8,373 nt of DNA from Caldifarciminota bacterium (GTDB taxonomy: Bacteria; WOR-3; Hydrothermia; UBA1063; CAJXJZ01), in assembly GCA_027073945.1 (NCBI GenBank), contig JALTEL010000278.1, forward strand, positions 1 through 8,373. The letters are read 5' to 3'. Positions 1 through 6,999 of this stretch are shown here, one piece after another. The translations under genes and the position numbers were made by a program. Below the pieces are notes generated by a model. The model was not told where the DNA came from. It saw only the letters and a program-made list of their open reading frames with translations, and searched no databases. Numbering within the stretch: position 1 is the stretch's first letter; every line of letters starts with the position of its first letter.

Positions 1-668
1 GAGTTTGCGATTCGCATGCCCTTGGAGACAATATAAATTACAGCGAGCTTCCGGAATTCGTAGAACTTGTAAGGGGATACCCCAGGCCTTTTTATATGAT
101 GCAGGGCATAGACAGTAGTTTTGATGCAGTATTTTTGGTGGGTTATCATGCCCCTGTTGGTACATGGTTGGGTATGATGGACCATACGTATTCCTCGTTT
201 AGTTTTTATAATGTCCGCATTAACGGGATTAGAGTCGGGGAAGCCGAGATAAATGCCCTTGTCGCCGCTAAGTACGGTGTACCTGTTACTTTTATATCGG
301 GGGACAGGGCATTACACGATTTCTCGGTCAAAAACTTTCCTGATACGGTTTTTGTTATGACAAAAGAAGGCATATCAAGATATGCAGGATTACTGTATAA
401 TGCAAAAAAGATGAAGGATAAAATCATAAGTGGTGCAGAAACTGCCGTTAGAAAGGCTAAATCTGTTAAGCCTGCAGATTTTATCAAGAAACCGTTTACT
501 ATTTCCATTGATTTTACGGATACGCTCAAGGCAGACCTCGCATGCATGATGCCGGGAGCTATAAGAACAGAAGGAAGGACCTGTGAATTTAAAAGCAGTG
601 ATATTGAAGAGATATACAGATTTATGATTTCTGCCACAATGCTGGGATGGGTTTCAAAGAATCTATAG
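1..668 (+). CDS. dppA: M55 family D-aminopeptidase (DppA-like), 5'-truncated by the window
   Basis: Metal-dependent aminopeptidase of peptidase family M55, which removes N-terminal D-amino acids from peptides. The reading frame is open from base 3 and gives 221 residues. In this fragment I see VCDSHALGDN at 1-10 (metal-ligand His5), VGYHAPVG around His49, MDHTYSS with the putative catalytic His61, and GEAEINA with Glu80. B. subtilis DppA uses His60, His104, His115 and Glu133. The His5-His49 distance of 44 equals His60-His104, so about 55 residues are missing, including the first Asp and Glu ligands. The ATG pair at base 96 lies inside the conserved domain and is not the start. The 3' end overlaps recG by 22 bases. 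No membrane segment is visible, so it is probably cytoplasmic. The DppA name rests on family resemblance; the true substrate is unknown. Confidence 0.9.
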   Translation, partial: VCDSHALGDNINYSELPEFVELVRGYPRPFYMMQGIDSSFDAVFLVGYHAPVGTWLGMMDHTYSSFSFYNVRINGIRVGEAEINALVAAKYGVPVTFISGDRALHDFSVKNFPDTVFVMTKEGISRYAGLLYNAKKMKDKIISGAETAVRKAKSVKPADFIKKPFTISIDFTDTLKADLACMMPGAIRTEGRTCEFKSSDIEEIYRFMISATMLGWVSKNL

Positions 669-2737
669 ATAACCTGCTTGAACAGGATATTAGATATTTA
701 AAAGGAGTCGGACCGAAGAAATCGATAAGTCTGCACAGGCTGGGTGTTAAAACCGTAAGAGACCTGTTTTTTTTGCTTCCTAAAAGGTATGAAGACAGGA
801 AAAATATCGTTGCTATTAAAGATATAATGGTAGGTGAGACTTTCACAATTCAGGGAACAATCACGTTGAAAGGAAGGAGGCGTATATTCGGTAAAAAGGG
901 CTTTGGCATAATTGTTGATGACGGCACGTCATGGGTTGAGGTGATTTTTTTGGTGCCCTCAATGTTCAGCCATTTTAAGCTGGGTGAAAAAATCATACTC
1001 ACGGGTAAGGTATCTTATGATAGATATTATAAGAAAAAGATTATAATACATCCCGAATACGCCATACTTGGAAAATCGGAAAGAGAAGAACTGGTTGCCG
1101 GTTTGATTGTCCCCGTGTATCCGCAGACAGAGGGGATTGACAGTAAGTTTATAAGAAAACTTGTCTATGATCTGTTGAGGCATGTGCCGGATTTTGAGGA
1201 TGTTGTCCCTGTTGAGTTGAGAAAAAAGAGAGGGCTTCTGGAGTTCAAAGATGCAATTGCCAAGATTCATTTTCCAGATACGCTTGAAGAAGCAAAAGCT
1301 GCAAGGAAAACCCTATCATATCATGAACTATTTGATTTTTTTTACAGACTGAAGGCTATAAGTGACAGGAAAAACAACGGAGTTGTATTCGGGCATAAGA
1401 GGCATTTGAGTTCAAAATTCATAAAGAATTTACCGTTTAAATTGACAGGAGCGCAAAAGAAGGTTATAGGGGAAATTGACAGGGACCTTATGGGAGCAAG
1501 CCCTATGAGAAGGCTACTGCAGGGAGATGTCGGGTCAGGAAAAACCGTGGTCGCACTCTATGCCATGCTTCGTTCAGTGGAATCGGGATATCAGGCCGCA
1601 TATATGGCACCTACGGAATCTCTGTCCGAACAGGTGTACATTGTTGTAACCAATTTTTTGAGAGATATACCAGTTAGCGTGAAGTTGCTGACCGGAAAGA
1701 CCTCTTTGAGTGAAAAAAAAGCCATTACAAAAGATTTGAGGGAAAATAAAATTGACATAGTTATAGGTACGCATGCAGTTATACAAAAAGATGTGGATTT
1801 CAGCAGGCTGGGCATAGCAATTGTGGACGAGCAGCACAGATTTGGTGTTGTACAGAGACAAAAGATTCTAAAGAAAAGCGGGGAAAAAGTGGCCAATTTT
1901 CTTTTGATGACAGCAACCCCTATTCCGAGAAGTCTTGCACTGACGCTTTACGGAGACCTTGAACTGTCTATAATTGATGAGATGCCCCCCGGCAGAAGAA
2001 ACATCAATACGAGTTTAAAATTTGAAGACCAGAGAGAGAGCCTGTACAAATGGGTATTTAGCAAGGTTGACAGAGAGAATCTTGCTTATGTTGTGGCCCC
2101 TGTTATAGAGAAGACGGATTTTTCAGAAGAAATGGGTATAAGACCTGTTGTTGAGTTATTTGATTACCTCACAAAAATAAAGCCTGATGCGGTTTCCATA
2201 GGACTTTTACATGGCAGAATGAAGACAGAGGAAAAAAGAAAGGCAATGCAAAAATTCAGGGACGGAGAATACAACGTACTTGTGTCTACCACTGTTATAG
2301 AGGTGGGCATTGATGTGTCAAATGCCATTATAATGGTTATTGAACATGCTGATAGGTTTGGACTGGCACAGCTTCACCAGCTTAGAGGGAGAGTAGGGAG
2401 AAGCGACAAGAAATCATACTGCGTGTTGGTGACTTCAGGCAAGACTCAGGATACGTCAATTGCAAGACTCAAAAGTTTTGCGGCTATCAGCGATGGTTTT
2501 AAACTTGCGGAAGAAGATTTGAAGATGCGCGGCCCGGGGGAATTCCTGGGTACCAGGCAGCACGGATATACGGGTTTTAAAGCGGTTGATTTTTACAGGG
2601 ACAGGGATATTATTGCATGGGCAAGGAGTGATGTGAATGATGTGAAGGCAGCGCGTATTGCCGTGACAGAGAAAGAAAAAAAGCTTCTTTTGGATTTGCT
2701 TTCAAAGATGAATGAGGAGGATTCCTATGTGGCGTAA
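647..2737 (+). CDS. recG: ATP-dependent DNA helicase RecG
   Basis: Superfamily 2 double-strand DNA translocase that regresses stalled replication forks and processes Holliday junctions and R-loops. The 696 residues are close to E. coli RecG (693). Domains in order: N-terminal wedge region with a helix-hairpin-helix-like segment, LKGVGPKKSISLHRLG (18-33); OB-fold about 57-150; then two RecA-like domains. Motifs: FKLTGAQ (264-270), Walker A GDVGSGKT (293-300), APTE (321-324), DEQHRFG (394-400), TATPIPR (422-428), HGRM (522-525), TTVIEVGID (548-556) and QLRGRVGR (578-585). The TRG-type segment with EEDLKMRGPGEFLGTRQHG is at 622-640. All motifs are intact, so the protein should be active. The ATG at 647 is the only ATG in this frame near the domain start. 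No clear Shine-Dalgarno precedes it, so translation may depend on coupling to the upstream peptidase, which it overlaps. Confidence 0.97.
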   Translation: MGFKESIDNLLEQDIRYLKGVGPKKSISLHRLGVKTVRDLFFLLPKRYEDRKNIVAIKDIMVGETFTIQGTITLKGRRRIFGKKGFGIIVDDGTSWVEVIFLVPSMFSHFKLGEKIILTGKVSYDRYYKKKIIIHPEYAILGKSEREELVAGLIVPVYPQTEGIDSKFIRKLVYDLLRHVPDFEDVVPVELRKKRGLLEFKDAIAKIHFPDTLEEAKAARKTLSYHELFDFFYRLKAISDRKNNGVVFGHKRHLSSKFIKNLPFKLTGAQKKVIGEIDRDLMGASPMRRLLQGDVGSGKTVVALYAMLRSVESGYQAAYMAPTESLSEQVYIVVTNFLRDIPVSVKLLTGKTSLSEKKAITKDLRENKIDIVIGTHAVIQKDVDFSRLGIAIVDEQHRFGVVQRQKILKKSGEKVANFLLMTATPIPRSLALTLYGDLELSIIDEMPPGRRNINTSLKFEDQRESLYKWVFSKVDRENLAYVVAPVIEKTDFSEEMGIRPVVELFDYLTKIKPDAVSIGLLHGRMKTEEKRKAMQKFRDGEYNVLVSTTVIEVGIDVSNAIIMVIEHADRFGLAQLHQLRGRVGRSDKKSYCVLVTSGKTQDTSIARLKSFAAISDGFKLAEEDLKMRGPGEFLGTRQHGYTGFKAVDFYRDRDIIAWARSDVNDVKAARIAVTEKEKKLLLDLLSKMNEEDSYVA
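2715..2720 (+). promoter_or_regulatory. Ribosome binding site deciding the lipoprotein start
   Basis: A perfect AGGAGG lies six bases before the ATG at 2727, inside the end of recG. A second in-frame ATG at 2712 sits at the Shine-Dalgarno itself and would add MRRIP before the signal peptide. The spacing and the better signal peptide both favour 2727. Confidence 0.85.
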
Positions 2738-3695
2738 AAGTTTGATATTTCTGATGTTTTTTATGGCATGCAATAGCGGTCCTGAAAATAAGATAAAGAA
2801 GAAAAAGTATATGGTGGCGCTTGTACAGGATAATTTTGACAGTGATGCGATTTTTCTGTCCAGCATGCTGGCTGATACTTTTTACACACCTTTCCCCGAC
2901 CCTGTGTTTACAATAGACCCTTACCACACTGACCAATTTGAGCAGGATGCCGGTTATAGATACGTTATCATATTGTCCACACCCGAAGTTCCGTCTTATG
3001 CTTATTTTAAACTTGCTTTCCCTGATAAAGGCGCAGGTCTTTTTGTACGTCGCAATGTATTTGCCAGAGGCGATTACATAGTTGGCTTGAACGCGCCCAA
3101 AATCTCTCTTATGCACACGTATATTGAGAGGTATAAGGATTCAATATTCAATTTATTGATGGATAATTACAAAAAAGAGCTCAGAAAAGTAGTTTACTTT
3201 ATAGGAAAAAACAAGTGGATGATTAAGGAAATAAGCAGGGACTATCCGTTTACCGTGCAGATACCAGGAGGGTGGACGTACATACAAAAAGATTCAATAA
3301 TATTAAAGAAGAGGGATTTTTTGGCTATCACAAAACACTATCCCGAGCGTTTTATGTTTTTCTACATGTCCCCTGTAAGGGAGAATGTGTCTCCCGCGGA
3401 GATTATGGATATCAGGGATTCGCTTGCGAGATTGTATTACAATGGAGACAGCTTGCAGAGGGGCAGCATGAGGGCGAAAAAGTTTAAATTTAAGGGGTTA
3501 TACAATGCTTACAAGCTAATCGGGGTGTGGAGCAATGATAAGGAATTTACCGGCGGTCCCTGTGAAATCATTGCATTCAACACCAGTTCCAGATTCTTTA
3601 TGATAGACATGGGTGTATTTGCACCGGAAAAGAGAAGAAAGTCGCAGTATCTTTTGAGAATGGAGATAATAGCCGCAAGTTTGAATTTCAAATAA
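2727..3695 (+). CDS. DUF4837-like lipoprotein
   Basis: Predicted exported lipoprotein of 322 residues, function unknown. From the ATG at 2727 it begins with a short basic-hydrophobic signal peptide, MWRKSLIFLMFFMAC, and a candidate lipidated Cys15. The lipobox FMAC is imperfect because position -3 is Phe instead of Leu, Val or Ile. A lysine-rich stretch (KIKKKK, 22-27) follows. The mature part resembles DUF4837: near the C-terminus I recognise GVWSNDKEFTGGP (266-278) and GVFAPEKRRKSQ (296-307), which match the family pattern of G-x-W...GGP and VFAPEK. Total length also fits. DUF4837 proteins are known to me mainly from Bacteroidota. The start overlaps the recG stop by 11 bases, and the stop overlaps the next ATG by one base. 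The assignment comes from recalled family patterns, not a search; the biochemical role is unknown. Confidence 0.75.
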   Translation: MWRKSLIFLMFFMACNSGPENKIKKKKYMVALVQDNFDSDAIFLSSMLADTFYTPFPDPVFTIDPYHTDQFEQDAGYRYVIILSTPEVPSYAYFKLAFPDKGAGLFVRRNVFARGDYIVGLNAPKISLMHTYIERYKDSIFNLLMDNYKKELRKVVYFIGKNKWMIKEISRDYPFTVQIPGGWTYIQKDSIILKKRDFLAITKHYPERFMFFYMSPVRENVSPAEIMDIRDSLARLYYNGDSLQRGSMRAKKFKFKGLYNAYKLIGVWSNDKEFTGGPCEIIAFNTSSRFFMIDMGVFAPEKRRKSQYLLRMEIIAASLNFK

Positions 3696-4846
3696 TGGAA
3701 AAAAGGCTGTCAATACTTTTTGCCACGGAGCATTTTGTCCCTCTTATAGGAGGAATTTCCGAGCATGTTTACCATCTGTCGCATGAACTTGCAAAACTGG
3801 GGCACAGGATTACAATACTTGCACCTCATTATTACAAAAGGGGCTATACAGACAATGGTAGCAGGCAGATATATGTTGATGTTATGAGAGTCGGCAGGGC
3901 AGTGTTCTTGCCATTTAACGGTTCACTCACGCCCGTAACATATACGCCGCATTCCATAAGGCAAATATCGTACATACTGAAACAGGGTGAATTTGATATC
4001 GTGCATGCGCAGGGCTCAATAGTGCCGACCATACCGTTTGTGTCTGTCTATCTCTCGAAATACCGCACTGTGAGCACCTTTCATGCCACGCATGGGACAT
4101 CTCTGGGGTACAAAATGTTCAGGAACTTAATGGGAAAAGCCTACTATAAATTGGACGGAAGGATAGCCGTGTCCGAGACTGCGAAAAATACGATTAATGC
4201 CCATTTTCCCGGTAGGGAGATTGAAATAATACCAAACGGAATAGATACTGAGCAGTATTCTCCCCAAAAACCGCCACTTCCGAAATTCAAAAGCATAAAA
4301 AAGAGAAAAATACTTTTTGTGGGTAGATTGGAGTGGAGAAAGGGCATTGATATCATGATAAATGCTTTTAAGATATTCTGCAGAAGGTATTCAGATACCG
4401 TTCTCATTGTTGTGGGGGACGGTCCCCTTATGTCAAAGGCGAGGAAGATGAGCAGAGGCTTGCCTGTTGTATTTGAGGGGGCGGTATCGCAGGAATTTTT
4501 ACCTTTTTATTACAGAAGTGCCGATGTTTTTGTTGCGCCGTCTGTAGGGGGTGAGAGTTTTGGCATTGTGATTGCCGAGGCAATGGCTGCTTCTGTCCCG
4601 GTGGTGGTTTCCGATATAGAGGGATACAAAAGATTGGTACGGGCATATAAAACAGGTATGGTTTTTAAAAATAGCGATGCCTTTGACCTTGCTGCAAAAT
4701 TGGAAATTGTATTAAATAATAGAGACTATGCCCTAAAACTGGCTCAAAATGCAAGGCAATATGTTATTGAAAATTATAAATGGTCAAAAATAGCGAAAAA
4801 AACAGCAGCATATTACTATAAAATCATCGGGCAAAAGAGTAAGTGA
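3695..4846 (+). CDS. GT4 family glycosyltransferase, PimA-like
   Basis: Retaining GT-B glycosyltransferase of 383 residues that would transfer a sugar from a nucleotide-sugar donor to a lipid or envelope acceptor at the inner face of the membrane. The N-terminal acceptor domain has GGISEHVYHLSHELAKLGH (19-37), FLPFNGS (71-77) and STFHATHGTSL (127-137). The C-terminal donor domain has GRIAVS (155-160), IPNGID (179-184), GRLEWRKG (210-217) with Arg211 and Lys216, VGDGP, and the EX7E motif Glu287-SFGIVIA-Glu295. The layout closely follows actinobacterial phosphatidylinositol mannosyltransferase PimA (GGVQSHV, PYNGS, GGESFGIV in that protein). Neither donor nor acceptor can be read from sequence. 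Its ATG shares one base with the lipoprotein stop (TAATG), which suggests translational coupling. It is full length and ends the overlapping gene run. Confidence 0.92.
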   Translation: MEKRLSILFATEHFVPLIGGISEHVYHLSHELAKLGHRITILAPHYYKRGYTDNGSRQIYVDVMRVGRAVFLPFNGSLTPVTYTPHSIRQISYILKQGEFDIVHAQGSIVPTIPFVSVYLSKYRTVSTFHATHGTSLGYKMFRNLMGKAYYKLDGRIAVSETAKNTINAHFPGREIEIIPNGIDTEQYSPQKPPLPKFKSIKKRKILFVGRLEWRKGIDIMINAFKIFCRRYSDTVLIVVGDGPLMSKARKMSRGLPVVFEGAVSQEFLPFYYRSADVFVAPSVGGESFGIVIAEAMAASVPVVVSDIEGYKRLVRAYKTGMVFKNSDAFDLAAKLEIVLNNRDYALKLAQNARQYVIENYKWSKIAKKTAAYYYKIIGQKSK

Positions 4847-4897
4847 GGTACAAGCCGTTTCGAAAACAGGTGTGGCAGGAGCGAATTGTTATCAGGT

Positions 4898-4926
4898 TTG
4901 CAGGAACAGTAATTGCGCTTTATAAT
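4898..4926 (+). promoter_or_regulatory. Candidate sigma-70 promoter for the S9 peptidase
   Basis: TTGCAG (4898-4903) and a perfect TATAAT (4921-4926) are separated by 17 bases. The -35 matches the consensus TTGACA at only the first three positions. Transcription would begin near 4933, about 23 bases before the ATG. This lies in a 109-base gap, the first real intergenic space in the window, and supports a transcription unit separate from the upstream run. Confidence 0.55.
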
Positions 4927-4944
4927 ATTAAACAAATACAAAAA

Positions 4945-4950
4945 AAGGAG
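4945..4950 (+). promoter_or_regulatory. Strong ribosome binding site of the S9 peptidase
   Basis: AAGGAG is followed by five bases (AAAAC) and then the ATG at 4956. It fixes that start and predicts efficient translation. Confidence 0.85.
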
Positions 4951-4955
4951 AAAAC

Positions 4956-6782
4956 ATGGAAAATGTTGAACTGATACCGCTTGAGTTATTGTTTGGAGAT
5001 GCCGAGGTATTGTATGTTAAGATATCTCCGGAAGGTAGATACGTGAGCTATGTTTCGGACTATGAAGGTTACAAAAATATATGGATATTGGACAGAAAAA
5101 CAGGCGAAAAATGGCCTCTTACCAGAGATAAGGAATATGAAGCAATATGGTATAAGTGGCTGTGGACGGACGATTATCTCCTTTATTTTCAGGACAGACA
5201 CGGAGATGAGAATTATCGCATTTACAGAATGGATATAAAGAAAAACGCCAGTCCTGTGTTACTCACACCTGACGAGGATATACAAACGACTATTCTCCGC
5301 TACAATCCGAAGCGCAGGGACAATGTGCTGATTACAATGAACAGAAGAGACAGAAGGTATTTTGATGTGTATGAACTTAATGTGAAAACCGGGGAAATAG
5401 CAAAGGTTATGGAAAATTCCATGGGAGCAGTGGAATTCGTGGCAGATGAAAATTACAGGGTGCGGTCTTATACCATTTCAAAGAAAGACGGCGGCATGGG
5501 TATTTACATTTTAAACAATGGCAAATGGGAGCTGTTCCTTGATGTCCCGCAGGAAGATGAAATGACAACCGGCATTGTGGAGATAAGGAACGATAATATT
5601 TATATGGTGAGTAGTATAGGGCGCGATAAAGCTGCACTTTTAAAGGTAGGTGCAAGTGATTTTGCGGAAAAAATTATCTATGAAGATGATGAATACGATG
5701 TAAGCGGAAATATAATATTTCCTTTTTACGAAAAAGAACCCGAAGCCGTGATGGTTGTCAAAGATAGGCCTCAATGGCAGGTGTTAAACCCACTGTATAC
5801 AAAGGAATATGCACTACTTTCGGATAATGATTCAGGGGTATTTATTAGTGCCAACTCACGAACACTGAATGGGGATATATGGTGTGTCACCTACGAAGGA
5901 GATAGGCAGTCCGAGCATTACTATCTTTATCACAGAAAAGATAAAAAGCTTGAGTTTCTGTTTAAAAGTCGTCCCAAATTGGAGGAGTACCCGCTTTCTG
6001 CAATGAAGCCCATAACATACAGGTCCAGGGACGGACTCGTCATCCATGGCTACCTTACTCTTCCGGTAGGAAAGAGCCCGCACAATCTTCCTGTTGTTGT
6101 CATGCCTCATGGGGGGCCATGGTACAGGAGCATGTGGGGTTATCGCTCGGACGTTCAATGGCTTGCAAACAGAGGATATGCGGTATTTCAGCCGAATTTC
6201 AGGGGCTCAACAGGATACGGCAAGGCGTTTGTTAATGCAGGAGACAGGGAATGGGGCGGAAAAATGCAGGATGACATTACAGACGGAGTGAAATGGTTGA
6301 TAGAAAAGGGTATTGCAAATCCGAAGCGCATTGCTATATTCGGAGGTTCATATGGAGGATATGCCACTCTGGCAGGGCTTGCATTTACGCCTGAGCTTTA
6401 CAGGGTTGGTATTGACCTCTTTGGTGTTTCCAATATTATTACGTTTATGGAGAGTATTCCTCCATACTGGACTCCACTTTTGAGTATGCTTTACAAGAGA
6501 ATAGGACATCCCCAAAAAGATAAGGAATTTTTAAAGCAAAGGTCACCGCTTTTCAAAGCAGACAGCATAAGGGTGCCGCTCCTTGTGGGGCAGGGCAAGA
6601 ATGATGTAAGGGTCAAAAGAGAAGAGAGCTTGAGAATAGTTTCCACATTGAAAGACAGGGGCATTCCTGTGGAATACATAGAATATCCGGATGAAGGTCA
6701 TGGCTTTGTGAAAGCAAGGAATAAGCTTGATTTCTACAGGCATGCAGAAGAATTTTTGAATAAATATATGAAGGACTCTTGA
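4956..6782 (+). CDS. S9 family serine peptidase (prolyl oligopeptidase / acylaminoacyl-peptidase type)
   Basis: Cytoplasmic serine peptidase of 608 residues that would cleave short peptides. The N-terminal half (about 1-345) looks like a beta-propeller, with repeated strand patterns such as ISPEGRYVSYVSD (23-35) and NIWILDRKTGEKWPLT (41-56). The C-terminal alpha/beta-hydrolase domain starts near 352 (TYRSRDGLVIHGYL). It contains the oxyanion-hole motif HGGP (385-388), FRGSTGYG (415-422), the nucleophile motif GGSYGG (463-468, Ser465), Asp550 in GKNDVRV and His582 in DEGHGF. The triad is therefore complete. No signal peptide or membrane segment is visible. Length fits the S9C acylaminoacyl-peptidase-like subgroup, but dipeptidyl or oligopeptidase activity cannot be excluded. 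It has its own promoter-like sequence and Shine-Dalgarno. It could act with the M55 peptidase upstream in peptide turnover, but that link is only inferred. Confidence 0.94.
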   Translation: MENVELIPLELLFGDAEVLYVKISPEGRYVSYVSDYEGYKNIWILDRKTGEKWPLTRDKEYEAIWYKWLWTDDYLLYFQDRHGDENYRIYRMDIKKNASPVLLTPDEDIQTTILRYNPKRRDNVLITMNRRDRRYFDVYELNVKTGEIAKVMENSMGAVEFVADENYRVRSYTISKKDGGMGIYILNNGKWELFLDVPQEDEMTTGIVEIRNDNIYMVSSIGRDKAALLKVGASDFAEKIIYEDDEYDVSGNIIFPFYEKEPEAVMVVKDRPQWQVLNPLYTKEYALLSDNDSGVFISANSRTLNGDIWCVTYEGDRQSEHYYLYHRKDKKLEFLFKSRPKLEEYPLSAMKPITYRSRDGLVIHGYLTLPVGKSPHNLPVVVMPHGGPWYRSMWGYRSDVQWLANRGYAVFQPNFRGSTGYGKAFVNAGDREWGGKMQDDITDGVKWLIEKGIANPKRIAIFGGSYGGYATLAGLAFTPELYRVGIDLFGVSNIITFMESIPPYWTPLLSMLYKRIGHPQKDKEFLKQRSPLFKADSIRVPLLVGQGKNDVRVKREESLRIVSTLKDRGIPVEYIEYPDEGHGFVKARNKLDFYRHAEEFLNKYMKDS

Positions 6783-6822
6783 GGAATGTTTTTGTCCTGT
6801 ACATTTGTTCTATGAGCCTTAC

Positions 6823-6845
6823 ACCCTATTTGTCACAAACAGGGT
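6823..6845 (+). terminator. Imperfect hairpin after the S9 peptidase, possible terminator
   Basis: ACCCTATTTG (6823-6832) can pair with CAAACAGGGT (6836-6845) around a three-base loop, giving nine pairs and one A/C mismatch. It lies about 40 bases after the peptidase stop. No T-tract follows on either strand, so it is a weak candidate for intrinsic termination. It could instead protect the mRNA 3' end or bind a protein. Confidence 0.4.
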
Positions 6846-6849
6846 CTGC

Positions 6850-6878
6850 TTGAGCTAACCTATAAAATGCATTATAAT
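6850..6878 (+). promoter_or_regulatory. Candidate sigma-70 promoter for the PLD-helicase gene
   Basis: TTGAGC (6850-6855) and a perfect TATAAT (6873-6878) are separated by 17 bases, the optimal distance. The -35 matches TTGACA at its first four positions. Transcription would begin near 6885, leaving a leader of about 105 bases before the gene. It lies directly after the hairpin that may end the previous unit. Confidence 0.6.
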
Positions 6879-6896
6879 TTTGTCAATATAGAGGTG

Positions 6897-6910
6897 TGTT
6901 ATTTTTAACA
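6897..6910. repeat. Short inverted repeat just downstream of the promoter
   Basis: TGTTA and TAACA flank four T bases. The repeat falls about 12-26 bases after the predicted transcription start, where a repressor operator or a small RNA hairpin would act. With only five-base arms in AT-rich DNA, it may be chance. Confidence 0.3.
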
Positions 6911-6999
6911 TGTGTCCGACGGAGAAAATATATAAAAGAAGGCTTATTACAATGAAGCAGGTTATTTACACGCCAGAGAATATAAAAAATGAACAATAA
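6910..6999 (+). CDS. Possible small leader ORF (29 codons) overlapping the helicase start
   Basis: An open frame runs from ATG at 6910, with an internal ATG at 6952, to TAA at 6997-6999. From the first ATG the product would be 29 residues, beginning MCPTEKIYKRR. From the second it would be 15 residues, MKQVIYTPENIKNEQ. AAGAAGG at 6936-6942 lies nine bases before the internal ATG and is the best Shine-Dalgarno in the leader. The ORF ends 11 bases inside the next gene, an arrangement that could couple translation of the helicase to it. I recognise no family. Coding status is uncertain because short ORFs arise easily by chance. Confidence 0.25.
   Translation: MCPTEKIYKRRLITMKQVIYTPENIKNEQ

Noticed and set aside
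206..637. Minus-strand open frame of 143 codons opposite the M55 peptidase
   Set aside because: It lies wholly opposite a confidently identified gene, and its product resembles no family I know.
96..668. ATG at 96 as the start of the first gene
   Set aside because: The frame is open back to base 3 and encodes the conserved VCDSHALGDN segment of M55 peptidases, so the gene begins before the window.
2712..2726. ATG at 2712 as the lipoprotein start
   Set aside because: It sits at the Shine-Dalgarno itself; the ATG at 2727 is correctly spaced from AGGAGG and gives a normal signal peptide.
2610..3116. Minus-strand open frame of 168 codons across the recG/lipoprotein junction
   Set aside because: It is opposite two recognisable genes and their strong overlap signals; no domain or ribosome binding site supports it.
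4847..4897. Terminator after the glycosyltransferase
   Set aside because: The sequence holds only a short TTCGAA palindrome; no stable stem followed by a T-run was found.
6783..6988. tRNA or other structured RNA gene in the gap
   Set aside because: No cloverleaf arms, T-loop motif or long paired stems are visible beyond the one hairpin already listed.
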